NCBI GenBank assembly: GCA_000431795.1
Contig: FR887370.1
Coordinates: 1-58,208 of the forward strand
Direction of reading: 5' to 3'
DNA from: Clostridium sp. CAG:302
GTDB lineage: Bacteria; Bacillota_I; Bacilli_A; RF39; UBA660
DNA: 58,208 nucleotides
The position numbers and the translations under genes are program-made. Numbering within the stretch: position 1 is the stretch's first letter; each line of letters begins with the position of its first letter. This document shows positions 25,909-34,418 of this stretch, in pieces. The notes below the pieces were generated by a model. The model made no database searches and was not told the DNA's origin. It saw only the letters and a program-made list of their open reading frames with translations.

Positions 25909-26235
25909 ATGAAAGAACTACCAAAAATGTATCATAATAACATAGATAAAAACATTAACAATAATAAAAAAATATTTTCTACTATGTATAATAGTGATAC
26001 AGAAGTAAAAAGTACAAATAACTTTATTAACAATAAAAATAATTATACAGTAGAACAAAAAATATATAATATATTTAATTCTCCTAATTATATTTATAAA
26101 ATAGATGTTATTATTGTTACAGACAAAGGAAAAGATAAAAAGAGAATAGTAGGAAAAACTAAAACTAATTTAATTACTATGAATAATGAATATATTCCAA
26201 TTAATATTATTAGAGATATTTATATTGATAACTAG
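25909..26235 (+). CDS. Hypothetical protein
   Basis: A 108-residue protein starting at ATG 25909 after GAGGTGAA. The N-terminal half is Asn/Lys-rich and probably disordered. The C-terminal half (from about YIYKIDVIIVTDKGK) looks like a small beta barrel with a conserved-looking end, TMNNEYIPINIIRDIYID. No family is recognised. It is divergent from rodA and followed by a paired-hairpin element. Confidence 0.6.
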   Translation: MKELPKMYHNNIDKNINNNKKIFSTMYNSDTEVKSTNNFINNKNNYTVEQKIYNIFNSPNYIYKIDVIIVTDKGKDKKRIVGKTKTNLITMNNEYIPINIIRDIYIDN

Positions 26236-26290
26236 TTATTATTCTAAATATATATCTATGGCTTATATATAATAGATATATAGGTATATT

Positions 26291-26343
26291 ATTTTGAGAC
26301 TTAATGGCTCAAAATAACATTATGAGACTCCAGGCTCATAATG
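26291..26343 (-). repeat. Paired-hairpin element D (GCC..GTC family)
   Basis: Minus-strand orientation. First hairpin 26318-26343: perfect 8-bp arms CATTATGA/TCATAATG, core GCCTGGAGTC. Second hairpin 26291-26315: arms ATTTTGA/TCAAAAT, 11-nt core GCCATTAAGTC. This is the only site where the element points against both flanking genes. Confidence 0.88.
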
Positions 26344-26419
26344 AAATAACCAAAAGAAGTTATAATACGACTTCTTTTTTATAATAATTTGTGGTATTAT
26401 TATATTACAGGTGATCATT

Positions 26420-27202
26420 ATGAATAGAGTATTTTTAAAATTAGGACCAATTACTATCTATTGGTATGCATTATTAATAGTATTATCAATTTGTATAGGA
26501 ATATATTTTTCTACCAAAGAAGCCAAAAAGAATGGCTTGGGAAGAGATTTCTTAATGGATCTAATATTTTACGTAATACCAATAGGTATACTAGGAGCAA
26601 GATTATATTATGTAATATTCAATTTCTCAGTATTTAAAGATAATCTATTAGATATATTCAAAATATGGGAAGGTGGTCTAGCCATATATGGAGCAGTAAT
26701 CTCTGGTATAATATTTGTAGTATACTTTTGTAAAAAAAACAATAAAAACATCTTATTAACTATTGATACAATAATACCATATCTAATATTAGGACAAGCA
26801 ATTGGTAGATGGGGTAACTTTATAAATAAAGAAGCCCACGGAGCAGTAACCACTCTAGGACACTTAAAAAATTTACATCTCCCAAACTTCATAATAAATG
26901 GTATGTATATTAACGGTAACTACTATATACCAACATTTCTATATGAATCATTATGGTGTCTTTTGGGATTTATAGTATTATTAATTATCAGAAAGAAAGA
27001 TAAATATAAACATAATGGCTTATTAGTAAGTTTCTACTTTATATGGTATGGTATAGGTAGATTATTTATCGAAGGATTAAGAACAGATAGCTTATATTTA
27101 GGAATATTCAGAATAAGTCAGATCGTATCAGTTATAGTAATATTAATAGGTATAATAGGAATTATCTATATGAGGAGGAAGTTATGGAAAAATACAAAGT
27201 AG
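26420..27202 (+). CDS. lgt: Prolipoprotein diacylglyceryl transferase
   Basis: Lgt attaches diacylglyceryl to the lipobox Cys of prolipoproteins. It has about 260 residues and seven membrane helices; the signature GRWGNFINKEAHG (with catalytic Arg) and GRLFIEGLRTDSLYLG are visible. ATG 26420 follows ACAGGTGAT. The end overlaps trxB by 19 bases; lgt-trxB coupling is common in Firmicutes. The lipoproteins at 16111 and 50737 are likely clients. Confidence 0.95.
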   Translation: MNRVFLKLGPITIYWYALLIVLSICIGIYFSTKEAKKNGLGRDFLMDLIFYVIPIGILGARLYYVIFNFSVFKDNLLDIFKIWEGGLAIYGAVISGIIFVVYFCKKNNKNILLTIDTIIPYLILGQAIGRWGNFINKEAHGAVTTLGHLKNLHLPNFIINGMYINGNYYIPTFLYESLWCLLGFIVLLIIRKKDKYKHNGLLVSFYFIWYGIGRLFIEGLRTDSLYLGIFRISQIVSVIVILIGIIGIIYMRRKLWKNTK

Positions 27203-28056
27203 TAATAGTAGGAGCAGGAATAGCCGGTATGAGTGCCGCAATTAATCTTAAAAGAGCAGGCATAACCCCATTAATAATAGAAAATAACGCTCCAGGAGGA
27301 ACATTAAATTATATATCAAATATTGAAAATTATCCCGGTTTTGAAAGCATATCAGGCCCAGATCTAGCTATGAATATATATAACCAAGTAAATAATCTAG
27401 ATATAAAAATAAAATCTGCAAATATCAGTGATATAGATTTAGATAAAAAGATAATCAATAACGATATAGAATTTGAGTATTTAATAATTGCTACAGGTAG
27501 AAAGAGTAGGCTTCTAGGACTAGAAAACGAAAAAGAATTACTTGGAAGAGGAATAAGTACTTGTGCTCTATGTGATGGAATGTTCTATAAAGATAAGGAT
27601 GTTATCGTTGTTGGTGGTGGAAATTCTGCTTTAACAGAAAGTCTATATTTATCCAATATCTGTAAAAAAGTAACCATCATCATAAGAAGAGATAACTTTA
27701 CTGGAGATAAATATCTAATAGATAGAGTAAGCAATAAAAAGAATATCAAAGTAATAAATAATAGCAATATCATAAGTTATAATGTCAAAAATAATATCCT
27801 AGTATCAGTAACACTAGATAACAAAAAGAGGGTCAAAACAAATGGAGTATTCTTAGCCATAGGTGGAATACCAAACAGCAAACTCTTCAATGTAGAAAAA
27901 GAAAATGACTATATCTTAGTAAACAATAAGTATGAAACAAATATCCCTTATGTATATGCCATAGGAGATGTTATAAAAAAAGACTATTACCAACTTACAA
28001 CCGCCGCTTCAGACGCTGTAATTGCCTCAAATAACATCATAAGAATAAATAAGTAA
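27184..28056 (+). CDS. trxB: Thioredoxin reductase family protein
   Basis: A flavoprotein disulfide reductase of 290 residues. FAD motif GAGIAGMSAA at residues 9-18, redox pair in CALCDG, NADPH motif GGGNSAL, and the FAD-binding end YVYAIGDV. It reduces thioredoxin in this family. Related ferredoxin-NADP reductases lack the CxxC seen here, which supports TrxB. It overlaps the end of lgt. Confidence 0.92.
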   Translation: MEKYKVVIVGAGIAGMSAAINLKRAGITPLIIENNAPGGTLNYISNIENYPGFESISGPDLAMNIYNQVNNLDIKIKSANISDIDLDKKIINNDIEFEYLIIATGRKSRLLGLENEKELLGRGISTCALCDGMFYKDKDVIVVGGGNSALTESLYLSNICKKVTIIIRRDNFTGDKYLIDRVSNKKNIKVINNSNIISYNVKNNILVSVTLDNKKRVKTNGVFLAIGGIPNSKLFNVEKENDYILVNNKYETNIPYVYAIGDVIKKDYYQLTTAASDAVIASNNIIRINK

Positions 28057-28154
28057 TATACTCATATGTTAAAGTAAGAAAAGACATTCAAGAGATATTT
28101 ACATTAATAAAAAATAATGATATAATTTATGTATAGTATGAAAGGAGAATGAAT

Positions 28155-28718
28155 ATGGAACCAAGTTCAATAATAATCATTATAATAGTAGGAGTAGTAT
28201 TACTATTAGTCTTCTATGTAATAGGAGTATATAACAAACTAATTAATGCTAGAAACAAAGTAAAAGATCAATTTGCTCAAATAGACGTACAATTAAAGAG
28301 AAGAAGTGATATGATACCAAATCTAGTAGAAACAGTAAAAGGTTATGCTAAGCATGAAGAAAATACCTTCAAGGAAGTAATTGAAGCAAGAAATAAAATG
28401 AATACTGCTGGTAACATCAATGAAGAATTAGAAGCATCAAATGCCATTACTGGAGCATTAAATAAACTATTTGCTTTATCAGAAGCATATCCAGAACTTA
28501 AGTCAAATGAAAACTTTTTATCTCTTCAAAAAGATTTAAAAGAAACCGAAGACAAACTTAGTTATGCTAGACAATTTTATAATGATTCTGTCTTAATGTA
28601 TAACAACACAAGAGAAAAATTTCCATCAAATATCGTAGCTAACATATTTGGATTTAAGGAAATTAACTTCTTTAAGGCTTCTGAGAAAGAAAAAGAAGTA
28701 CCAAATGTTAAATTTTAG
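28155..28718 (+). CDS. LemA family protein
   Basis: A 187-residue LemA protein with one N-terminal helix (about 5-25, IIIIIIVGVVLLLVFYVIG) and a cytoplasmic helical bundle. The family stretch is NKLINARNKVKDQFAQIDVQLKRRSDMIPNLVE, ending IFGFKEINFFKA. ATG 28155 is chosen because AAGGAG is only two bases from the earlier ATG. LemA proteins often sit beside a DUF2207/TPM-type membrane protein, as here; the function is unclear. Confidence 0.93.
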   Translation: MEPSSIIIIIIVGVVLLLVFYVIGVYNKLINARNKVKDQFAQIDVQLKRRSDMIPNLVETVKGYAKHEENTFKEVIEARNKMNTAGNINEELEASNAITGALNKLFALSEAYPELKSNENFLSLQKDLKETEDKLSYARQFYNDSVLMYNNTREKFPSNIVANIFGFKEINFFKASEKEKEVPNVKF

Positions 28719-28751
28719 GACTAATATAGTCCTTTTTTGATAGGAGAATAT

Positions 28752-30464
28752 ATGAAAAAAATAAATTTATTAATACTTGGTATTATACTACTAGTGCCAA
28801 GCATTGCAATGGCTAATTCAATCAAAAATATAGATATAGATATCTATGTAGATAGTATAGGTACGGCTCATGTAACAGAAATATGGGATACATACCTAAA
28901 TGAAGGTACCGAAGGATATAAACCATATTATAATTTAGGTAATAGCGAAATATCCAATTTTAAAGTAAAATTAGATAATAAAGAGTACACATTTAACGAT
29001 AATTATAACATAAACGCTTCATTTGATAGTAAAAAATATACTAATGGTTTCCATTATATTAGTAATGGTATAGAATTATGTTTCGGCATTAGTAAATATG
29101 GAAATAATACTTATCATATATCATATGATATCAGTAATTTTGTAGTTAAGACAAGTGATGACTATCAAATGATATACTGGACATTATTTCCATATGATTA
29201 TAATCCAAGTCCAAGTAATATAAACATCAAAATACATAGCGATTTTAAGTATGAAGATACTCTAGATGTATGGGGCTATGGTAAATATGGCGCACCATGC
29301 TACGTATATGACGGAGTAATAGAAATGACTTCTGATGGAAGTATTTCCAGTAGTGAATACATGACTATCTTAGTAAAGTTTCCCAAAGACACATTTAATT
29401 TAGACATCACTTTAGATAAGACATTTGATGAATTTTTAAATATGGCAAATGAAGGAGCTACTAATTATTCAGGCAATCACAACGATTATGATAATTATAA
29501 TGCCACAAGTATAATAGATAAAATATTTATGGGATTCACTATGATTATATCATTTGCATTTCCAGTTACAATTGTGGTAATTGCTATAATAGTTGCTAAA
29601 AAAAATGGTTATGGTTATATAAATAATAAAACAATCAGCAAAAAAGATACACCATTCTTTAGAGAAATACCATGTAATAAAGATATATATTATACCAATA
29701 CTTTGACTAATCTAAATAAAAATTTGTATTCTGCATATAAAGAAACAAACATATTCGGAGCAATAATATTAAAATGGGTAAAAGAAGGCAAAATAAGATT
29801 TACCACGACTACAAAAGGAGGATTCAATAAAGAGACTAGCAGTATTGATTTAACTCTAAATCCTACTTTTGATAATGAACTTGAAAAAGAGTTATTTGAT
29901 ATAATGCATGAAGCAAGCAAAGACGGTATATTAGAAACTAAAGAATTAGAAAAATGGTGTAGAAATCACTACAGCAAGTTCTTTGGACTATTTACAAGAA
30001 TAAATAATGTCCAATTAGAAAAATTAAAAATTAATAATCATATATATGAAAGAACCAATAAAGAAGAATGTAAATGTAAAAATGTAATGGATGATACTAT
30101 ATATGAAGATAGTAAAGAATTATATGGTCTAAAACTATATTTAAACGAGTTTTCTAGTATCAATACCAAGGAGGTAATGGAAGTACATCTATGGGATGAA
30201 TACCTGATGTTTGCCTATATATTTGGTATTGCTGATAAGGTTACTAAACAACTTAAAAATTTATATCCCGAAGTAATTAAAGACTACAATATCGATTTTG
30301 ACACCCTTTTATATATAAACTATATCAGTACAAGAAGTGTTAATGCTGCGAGTAATGCAAGGTCAAGAGCAGAATCATACTCTTCTGGTGGGGGTGGCTT
30401 TTCTTCCGGTGGCGGAGGAGGAGGATCCTTCGGAGGAGGAGGTGGCGGAGGTGGTTTCCGCTGA
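28752..30464 (+). CDS. DUF2207 family membrane protein
   Basis: About 570 residues: signal peptide (LLILGIILLVPSIAMA), extracytoplasmic DUF2207 domain (from DIDIYVDSIGTAHVTEIWDTY), a membrane helix near 265-285 (FTMIISFAFPVTIVVIAIIV), a cytoplasmic segment, and a very Gly/Ser-rich C-terminus (FSSGGGGGGSFGG pattern). Partner of LemA. The tail codons (GGAGGAGGAGG at 30432-30442) also act as the ribosome site of the overlapping next gene. Confidence 0.88.
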   Translation: MKKINLLILGIILLVPSIAMANSIKNIDIDIYVDSIGTAHVTEIWDTYLNEGTEGYKPYYNLGNSEISNFKVKLDNKEYTFNDNYNINASFDSKKYTNGFHYISNGIELCFGISKYGNNTYHISYDISNFVVKTSDDYQMIYWTLFPYDYNPSPSNINIKIHSDFKYEDTLDVWGYGKYGAPCYVYDGVIEMTSDGSISSSEYMTILVKFPKDTFNLDITLDKTFDEFLNMANEGATNYSGNHNDYDNYNATSIIDKIFMGFTMIISFAFPVTIVVIAIIVAKKNGYGYINNKTISKKDTPFFREIPCNKDIYYTNTLTNLNKNLYSAYKETNIFGAIILKWVKEGKIRFTTTTKGGFNKETSSIDLTLNPTFDNELEKELFDIMHEASKDGILETKELEKWCRNHYSKFFGLFTRINNVQLEKLKINNHIYERTNKEECKCKNVMDDTIYEDSKELYGLKLYLNEFSSINTKEVMEVHLWDEYLMFAYIFGIADKVTKQLKNLYPEVIKDYNIDFDTLLYINYISTRSVNAASNARSRAESYSSGGGGFSSGGGGGGSFGGGGGGGGFR

Positions 30465-31086
30465 TGAATATATCTACAATGACAAGAAATATAATATCGA
30501 AATAGTAAGAAAGAATAATAAAAATACTTACTTAAGAGTAAGAGATAATAAAATCATAGTAAGCACTAATTACTTCACCACAAAGAAACAAATAATTAAG
30601 TTAATTGAAGATAATACAGCCTTTATAAATAAAGCTTTAGATAAAAGTATTAAGAAAAAAGAAGATGACCATTTTAAACTATTTGGTAAAAGTTATGATA
30701 TAATATATGGCCCATTTAATACAGAAATAAATAATGATAAAATATACACTAAAGACGAAAAAGCATTTAATAAATATTTTACTAAATATATAAGAAATAT
30801 ATATAGCGAAAGACTAGATTATTGGTATAACATTTTCGAAGAAAATATACCATATCCCAACTTAAAAATCAGAAAAATGACCAGTAGATGGGGAGTATGC
30901 AATATAAAAAATCATAATGTTACTTTAAATCTAGAACTATCAAAGTATGATATTAGTGCCTTAGATTATGTTATAGTTCATGAACTTTCCCACTTTATCC
31001 ATCACAACCACTCTAAAGACTTTTGGCTCCTAGTAGGAAAGTATTATCCCAATTACAAAGATATAAGAAAAATGTTAAGAAATTAA
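30451..31086 (+). CDS. YgjP/SprT-like metal-dependent hydrolase (DUF45)
   Basis: About 211 residues of the YgjP-like M48-type family: SRWGVCN, then HELSHFIHHNHSKDFW with the zinc-binding HExxH and a third His. The precise substrate is unknown. No ATG fits the conserved start. GTG 30451, eight bases after GGAGGAGGAGG and inside the DUF2207 gene's Gly codons, gives a natural N-terminus (VVSADEYIYNDKKYN); GTG 30442 is the alternative. It overlaps the upstream gene by 14 bases, hence coupled translation. Confidence 0.82.
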   Translation: MVSADEYIYNDKKYNIEIVRKNNKNTYLRVRDNKIIVSTNYFTTKKQIIKLIEDNTAFINKALDKSIKKKEDDHFKLFGKSYDIIYGPFNTEINNDKIYTKDEKAFNKYFTKYIRNIYSERLDYWYNIFEENIPYPNLKIRKMTSRWGVCNIKNHNVTLNLELSKYDISALDYVIVHELSHFIHHNHSKDFWLLVGKYYPNYKDIRKMLRN

Positions 31087-31116
31087 GAATATAAAATTAA
31101 TATATTCTTTTTTTAT
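31085..31116 (+). terminator. Terminator of the lemA-DUF2207-YgjP operon
   Basis: AAGAATAT and ATATTCTT pair across a short loop, followed by seven T, just after the stop codon. Confidence 0.8.
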
Positions 31117-31347
31117 GTCCTGCTTAAGAATAATAATTAATACTAAATTGCTATTAACATGCCGTTAATTTTAGATACATATTTTAGAAATTTTGGTAAT
31201 AAACTAATAATTTTAAAAAAAATTTCAAAAAGATGGCAAAATTAAGTATAAATTCTTGTATATAAGTATGAAAGGATTAAAAAGGAACGAAAGGAGCATA
31301 AGAGTATGAGTTAAAACAATGAGAATGTTTAATGTAAAAAATAAAGA

Positions 31348-32514
31348 ATGGAGGCGATAGATATCTATAAAGGATTCAAATTCAGATTATACCCAAACAA
31401 CATGCAAAGTAAAAAAATAAATAAAAATTTTGGGTACAATAGATTCGTATACAATTACTATCTTGCTAAGATAATAAAAGAAGGATACAAAAGTACAAGC
31501 TATTATATTAAAGACTATACCACTAGATTAAAGTATGAATATCAGTTTCTTTGGGAAGCAGATCCTATGCTTATTAAAAAAATAATATTTAAACTAGAAG
31601 ATAATTATAAAAAATATATTAATGGTAATTCAGGATATCTTAAGTATAAAAGTAAATATAATAAAAATAGTTATACAATTAATTTTATTCACAGTAATAA
31701 AACTATAGACTATAAAAATATAAAACTAGATTTAGAAAATAAACTAATTAAGTTACCAAACTTAGGAAATTTAGAAATAAGAGGTTATAGGAATCTCAAA
31801 CAAATAGATGGTCGAATAATTAATTACACAATATCGAGAGAAAAGAATGGCAAATACTATATAGCAGTACTATATGAACTATCTGACACTCAAAAAGTTA
31901 CTCCTGAAACAATTGTAGGATTAGATTTAGGTATTAAAAAATTAATAACACTCTCAAGTGGTAAAACCTACGAGAACAATAGATATATAACTAAATATGA
32001 AGAAAAAATTAAGAGAGAACAGAAAAATTTATCAAGAAAGCAAAAAGGAAGTAAGAACTATTATAAAAATATAAAAAAGCTAAATGAACTTTATATAAAG
32101 TTATCCAATAATAGAAGATATTATAATCATAAAATAACTAAAGAAATAACAGAAAATTATGACATTATAAGTACAGAGTCATTAACTATAAGTAAGATGA
32201 TTATGGATAAAGAGCATCATCTTTCTAAAGCCATAAGTGACGCCACATTCAATGAAATATTAGAGCAATTAGAGTATAAAGCTAAAGAAAGAGGAAAATA
32301 TTTTTATAAAATAAGTCCTTACTATCCATCTAGTCAAATATGTAGTGTTTGCAACAATATAGATAAAAAATATAAAAATTTAGATGAAAGAATGTATGAG
32401 TGTAATCGCTGCTATAGTAAACTAGATAGAGACTTTAATGCCAGTGTAAACATAATGTTTGAAGGTTTAAAGCTACATATAATGGCACCAATGAAAAATC
32501 TTAGTACTAGGTAA
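31348..32514 (+). CDS. tnpB: TnpB, IS200/IS605-type RNA-guided nuclease
   Basis: A 388-residue TnpB: N-terminal FKFRLYPNNMQ, RuvC motif I GLDLGIKKL (Asp about 193), motif II STESLTISKM (Glu about 275), zinc ribbon CSVCN...CNRC, and RuvC III DRDFNASVNI (Asp about 363). All three catalytic residues are kept, so it may be active. TnpB cleaves DNA guided by an RNA from the element's right end. No tnpA transposase is adjacent, so it is solitary. ATG 31348 overlaps its own GGAGGCG; a 13-codon upstream frame ends at this start. Confidence 0.92.
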   Translation: MEAIDIYKGFKFRLYPNNMQSKKINKNFGYNRFVYNYYLAKIIKEGYKSTSYYIKDYTTRLKYEYQFLWEADPMLIKKIIFKLEDNYKKYINGNSGYLKYKSKYNKNSYTINFIHSNKTIDYKNIKLDLENKLIKLPNLGNLEIRGYRNLKQIDGRIINYTISREKNGKYYIAVLYELSDTQKVTPETIVGLDLGIKKLITLSSGKTYENNRYITKYEEKIKREQKNLSRKQKGSKNYYKNIKKLNELYIKLSNNRRYYNHKITKEITENYDIISTESLTISKMIMDKEHHLSKAISDATFNEILEQLEYKAKERGKYFYKISPYYPSSQICSVCNNIDKKYKNLDERMYECNRCYSKLDRDFNASVNIMFEGLKLHIMAPMKNLSTR

Positions 32515-32640
32515 ACGCACTATTTCTTTAAACTAAATACAAAGTACGGTAGGCAATATCGGAATTTATGTCTGTAACTATAGTTAAAACAACTATAAAA
32601 GAGCAGAAATATATCACCTCATGGTGATAATAAATATTTT
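32515..32640 (+). ncRNA. Candidate omega RNA / right end of the tnpB element
   Basis: Just after the tnpB stop are two compact hairpins: TATAGTT/AACTATA (32579-32597) and TATCACC/GGTGATA (32612-32629). Omega RNAs are made from this position in tnpB elements and end at the transposon edge. The exact RNA end and guide cannot be set from one copy. Confidence 0.35.
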
Positions 32641-32755
32641 TCTTGTTTACGACAAAGATACTGCAAAAAAAGTCGATGTTATATTTTAGCTAGTTTTGTC
32701 GAATTAGTATAAATAAAAATATTTATGTGCTAAATTATAAGAGAGGTGAATAGCA

Positions 32756-33064
32756 TTGCTAAGGACGCGAATGGAATTTAGACGGGGGATTCTATTTATT
32801 AGATTAAAAGGGGATCTAAACAAAAATACCATAAAGGGAGTGATAGATGAAGATTTCAAATATGTTGTATTAAACCTAGATAATATGTACTCAATAGATA
32901 GCTATAGTATAAAATACATAAATAAAATACGCAAAAACATTGAATATGAAGATGGAAAATTAATAATTTGCGATAAATATAACACTACCAGTAGACTTCT
33001 AAAGGACATTCCTAAAATAAGTAATGAATATGATGCATTTAAATTATTTGAAAGGATGATATAG
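32756..33064 (+). CDS. SpoIIAA-like STAS anti-anti-sigma factor
   Basis: A 102-residue STAS-domain protein: MEFRRGILFIRLKGDLN, YVVLNLDNMYSIDSYSIKYI, LIICDK. In SpoIIAA the phosphorylated Ser lies in a DSSG loop; here IDSYS keeps a Ser at that place. TTG 32756 after GAGAGGTGA fits the family start. The stop touches the next ATG. In Bacillus spoIIAA is followed by spoIIAB (anti-sigma kinase) and sigF; here the sigma factor follows at once, with no spoIIAB. Confidence 0.8.
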   Translation: MLRTRMEFRRGILFIRLKGDLNKNTIKGVIDEDFKYVVLNLDNMYSIDSYSIKYINKIRKNIEYEDGKLIICDKYNTTSRLLKDIPKISNEYDAFKLFERMI

Positions 33065-33733
33065 ATGAACAAATATGAAGAAGTAATAACCTCTACCAGT
33101 GGAATGATATATATGATAATAAACAGATATTTCAAAGGCTACGACAAAGAAGACCTATATCAAGTCGGTGTAATTGGTGTAATAAAAGCATATAACAATT
33201 ACAAAAAAGATCATAACACAAAATTTTCAACTTATGCTTATACATATATCTACGGAGAAATATATACATATATAAATAATCAACGAGGAATAAAACTGGC
33301 TAGAGAAAATTATTCTTTATATAAAAAAATAACCGAAGCACAAAATGTATTAAGGCAAAAACTTATGAAAGAACCATCAACATATGAGCTATCTTCATTC
33401 CTAGAACTAGATTATAGATTAGTAGAAAATATAATCGCTAGTATGCAAAATATTGACAGTTTAGAAAGAGCCATAACGAATAACGATAAAGACGTATTAT
33501 TATCTGACATGGTTAGAGATAATAAGGATTATTATAACATAGATCTTCTAATGTTAAATGAAGAAATAAACAGTCTTCCGGAGCCTTGGAAAGAGGTAAT
33601 AAAACTAAGGTATTATGAGGACAAAACGCAAAATGAAGTAGCTCAAATTTTAGGCATGAATCAAGTAGAAATCTCCAGAGGAGAATCAAAAGTATTAAAA
33701 AAAATAAGAAATAATTACCAAAATGTAATTTAA
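33065..33733 (+). CDS. SigF/SigG/SigB-type sigma factor
   Basis: A 222-residue sigma-70 factor of the sporulation/stress group. Region 2: YDKEDLYQVGVIGVIKAYNNY and KFSTYAYTYIYGEI (core and -10 contacts). Region 3 around QNVLRQKLMKEPSTYELSSFL. Region 4: LPEPWKEVIKLRYYEDKTQNEVAQILGMNQVEISRGESKVL, a -35-binding HTH close to SigF/SigG in form. It abuts the STAS gene with no gap, as a two-gene remnant of spoIIA. SigF is favoured by this neighbour, but SigB or SigG cannot be ruled out. Confidence 0.82.
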   Translation: MNKYEEVITSTSGMIYMIINRYFKGYDKEDLYQVGVIGVIKAYNNYKKDHNTKFSTYAYTYIYGEIYTYINNQRGIKLARENYSLYKKITEAQNVLRQKLMKEPSTYELSSFLELDYRLVENIIASMQNIDSLERAITNNDKDVLLSDMVRDNKDYYNIDLLMLNEEINSLPEPWKEVIKLRYYEDKTQNEVAQILGMNQVEISRGESKVLKKIRNNYQNVI

Positions 33734-33819
33734 ACGAGCAATAAATCTTCAAAATGTAACCAAATAGTTTACATAAAAAATACATATTTTATGAGAAAAT
33801 TAAATTAAGGTGATGTCTT

Positions 33820-34074
33820 ATGAAGAAAAAAGATAAGCATATAGATGTTTATGAGCTTATTGCAAAAAACATTAAATATTATCGCAAGAGTAGAAACATG
33901 ACACAAGCAGAACTAGCAGAAAAAACTGAATATTCTCATGAATTCATAAGAAGAATAGAAGCCCCAAACAGTAAGAAAAATTTTTCGATAGATGCAGTTA
34001 GTAATATAGCAAATGCCCTCGATATTGATATAGAATTATTATTTGAAAAAAGAGAAGACAATGAAGAAAAATAG
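33820..34074 (+). CDS. XRE-family HTH regulator
   Basis: An 84-residue Cro/C1-type DNA-binding protein: NIKYYRKSRNMTQAELAEKTEYSHEFIRRIE is the HTH (about 18-50), then a short helical end (SIDAVSNIANALDIDIELLF). AAGGTGATG precedes ATG 33820. It is flanked by its own terminator and stands alone, so its targets are unknown. Confidence 0.88.
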   Translation: MKKKDKHIDVYELIAKNIKYYRKSRNMTQAELAEKTEYSHEFIRRIEAPNSKKNFSIDAVSNIANALDIDIELLFEKREDNEEK

Positions 34075-34097
34075 TCAAAAAATGACTATTTTTTTCT
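34071..34097 (+). terminator. Terminator of the XRE regulator gene
   Basis: ATAGTCA (34071-34077) and TGACTAT (34083-34089), followed by T-run; the stem starts in the stop codon. Confidence 0.8.
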
Positions 34098-34152
34098 TAT
34101 ATATATTTAATAAATTAATAAAATATAGTATAATTATGAAGTAGGTGATTAG

Positions 34153-34407
34153 ATGTATAAAAGTCAAGAAGAATTATTTAACCTATTAAGCGGTGCTTTT
34201 AATGTTAAATTAAGATTAATAAATAAAGAATATAATTACATAAAAAAAATAGACATATGGAACTATTTAAAAATAAACAAATGGTGCAAAGCCAAAAATC
34301 TAACACTATCAGAAATGGTCAATGACATTATCGAGATAGATATAACCAAAGTAGATTTATTTTTAAAAGACCATCTAAAAAGAGAAAATAAAAATATAGC
34401 AGATTAG
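34153..34407 (+). CDS. ComN-like post-transcriptional regulator
   Basis: An 84-residue protein with the ComN/YrzD-family core DIWNYLKINKWCKAKNLTLSEMVNDIIEIDITKV. In B. subtilis ComN acts on comE mRNA at the poles and septum. AGGTGATTAG precedes ATG 34153. It is 11 bases upstream of relA, probably in one operon with relA and dtd. Confidence 0.7.
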   Translation: MYKSQEELFNLLSGAFNVKLRLINKEYNYIKKIDIWNYLKINKWCKAKNLTLSEMVNDIIEIDITKVDLFLKDHLKRENKNIAD

Positions 34408-34418
34408 AAGGTGAAACT

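Noticed and set aside
32756..33733. SpoIIAB hidden between the STAS and sigma genes or inside either one
   Set aside because: No gap exists and neither protein contains a GHKL kinase pattern.
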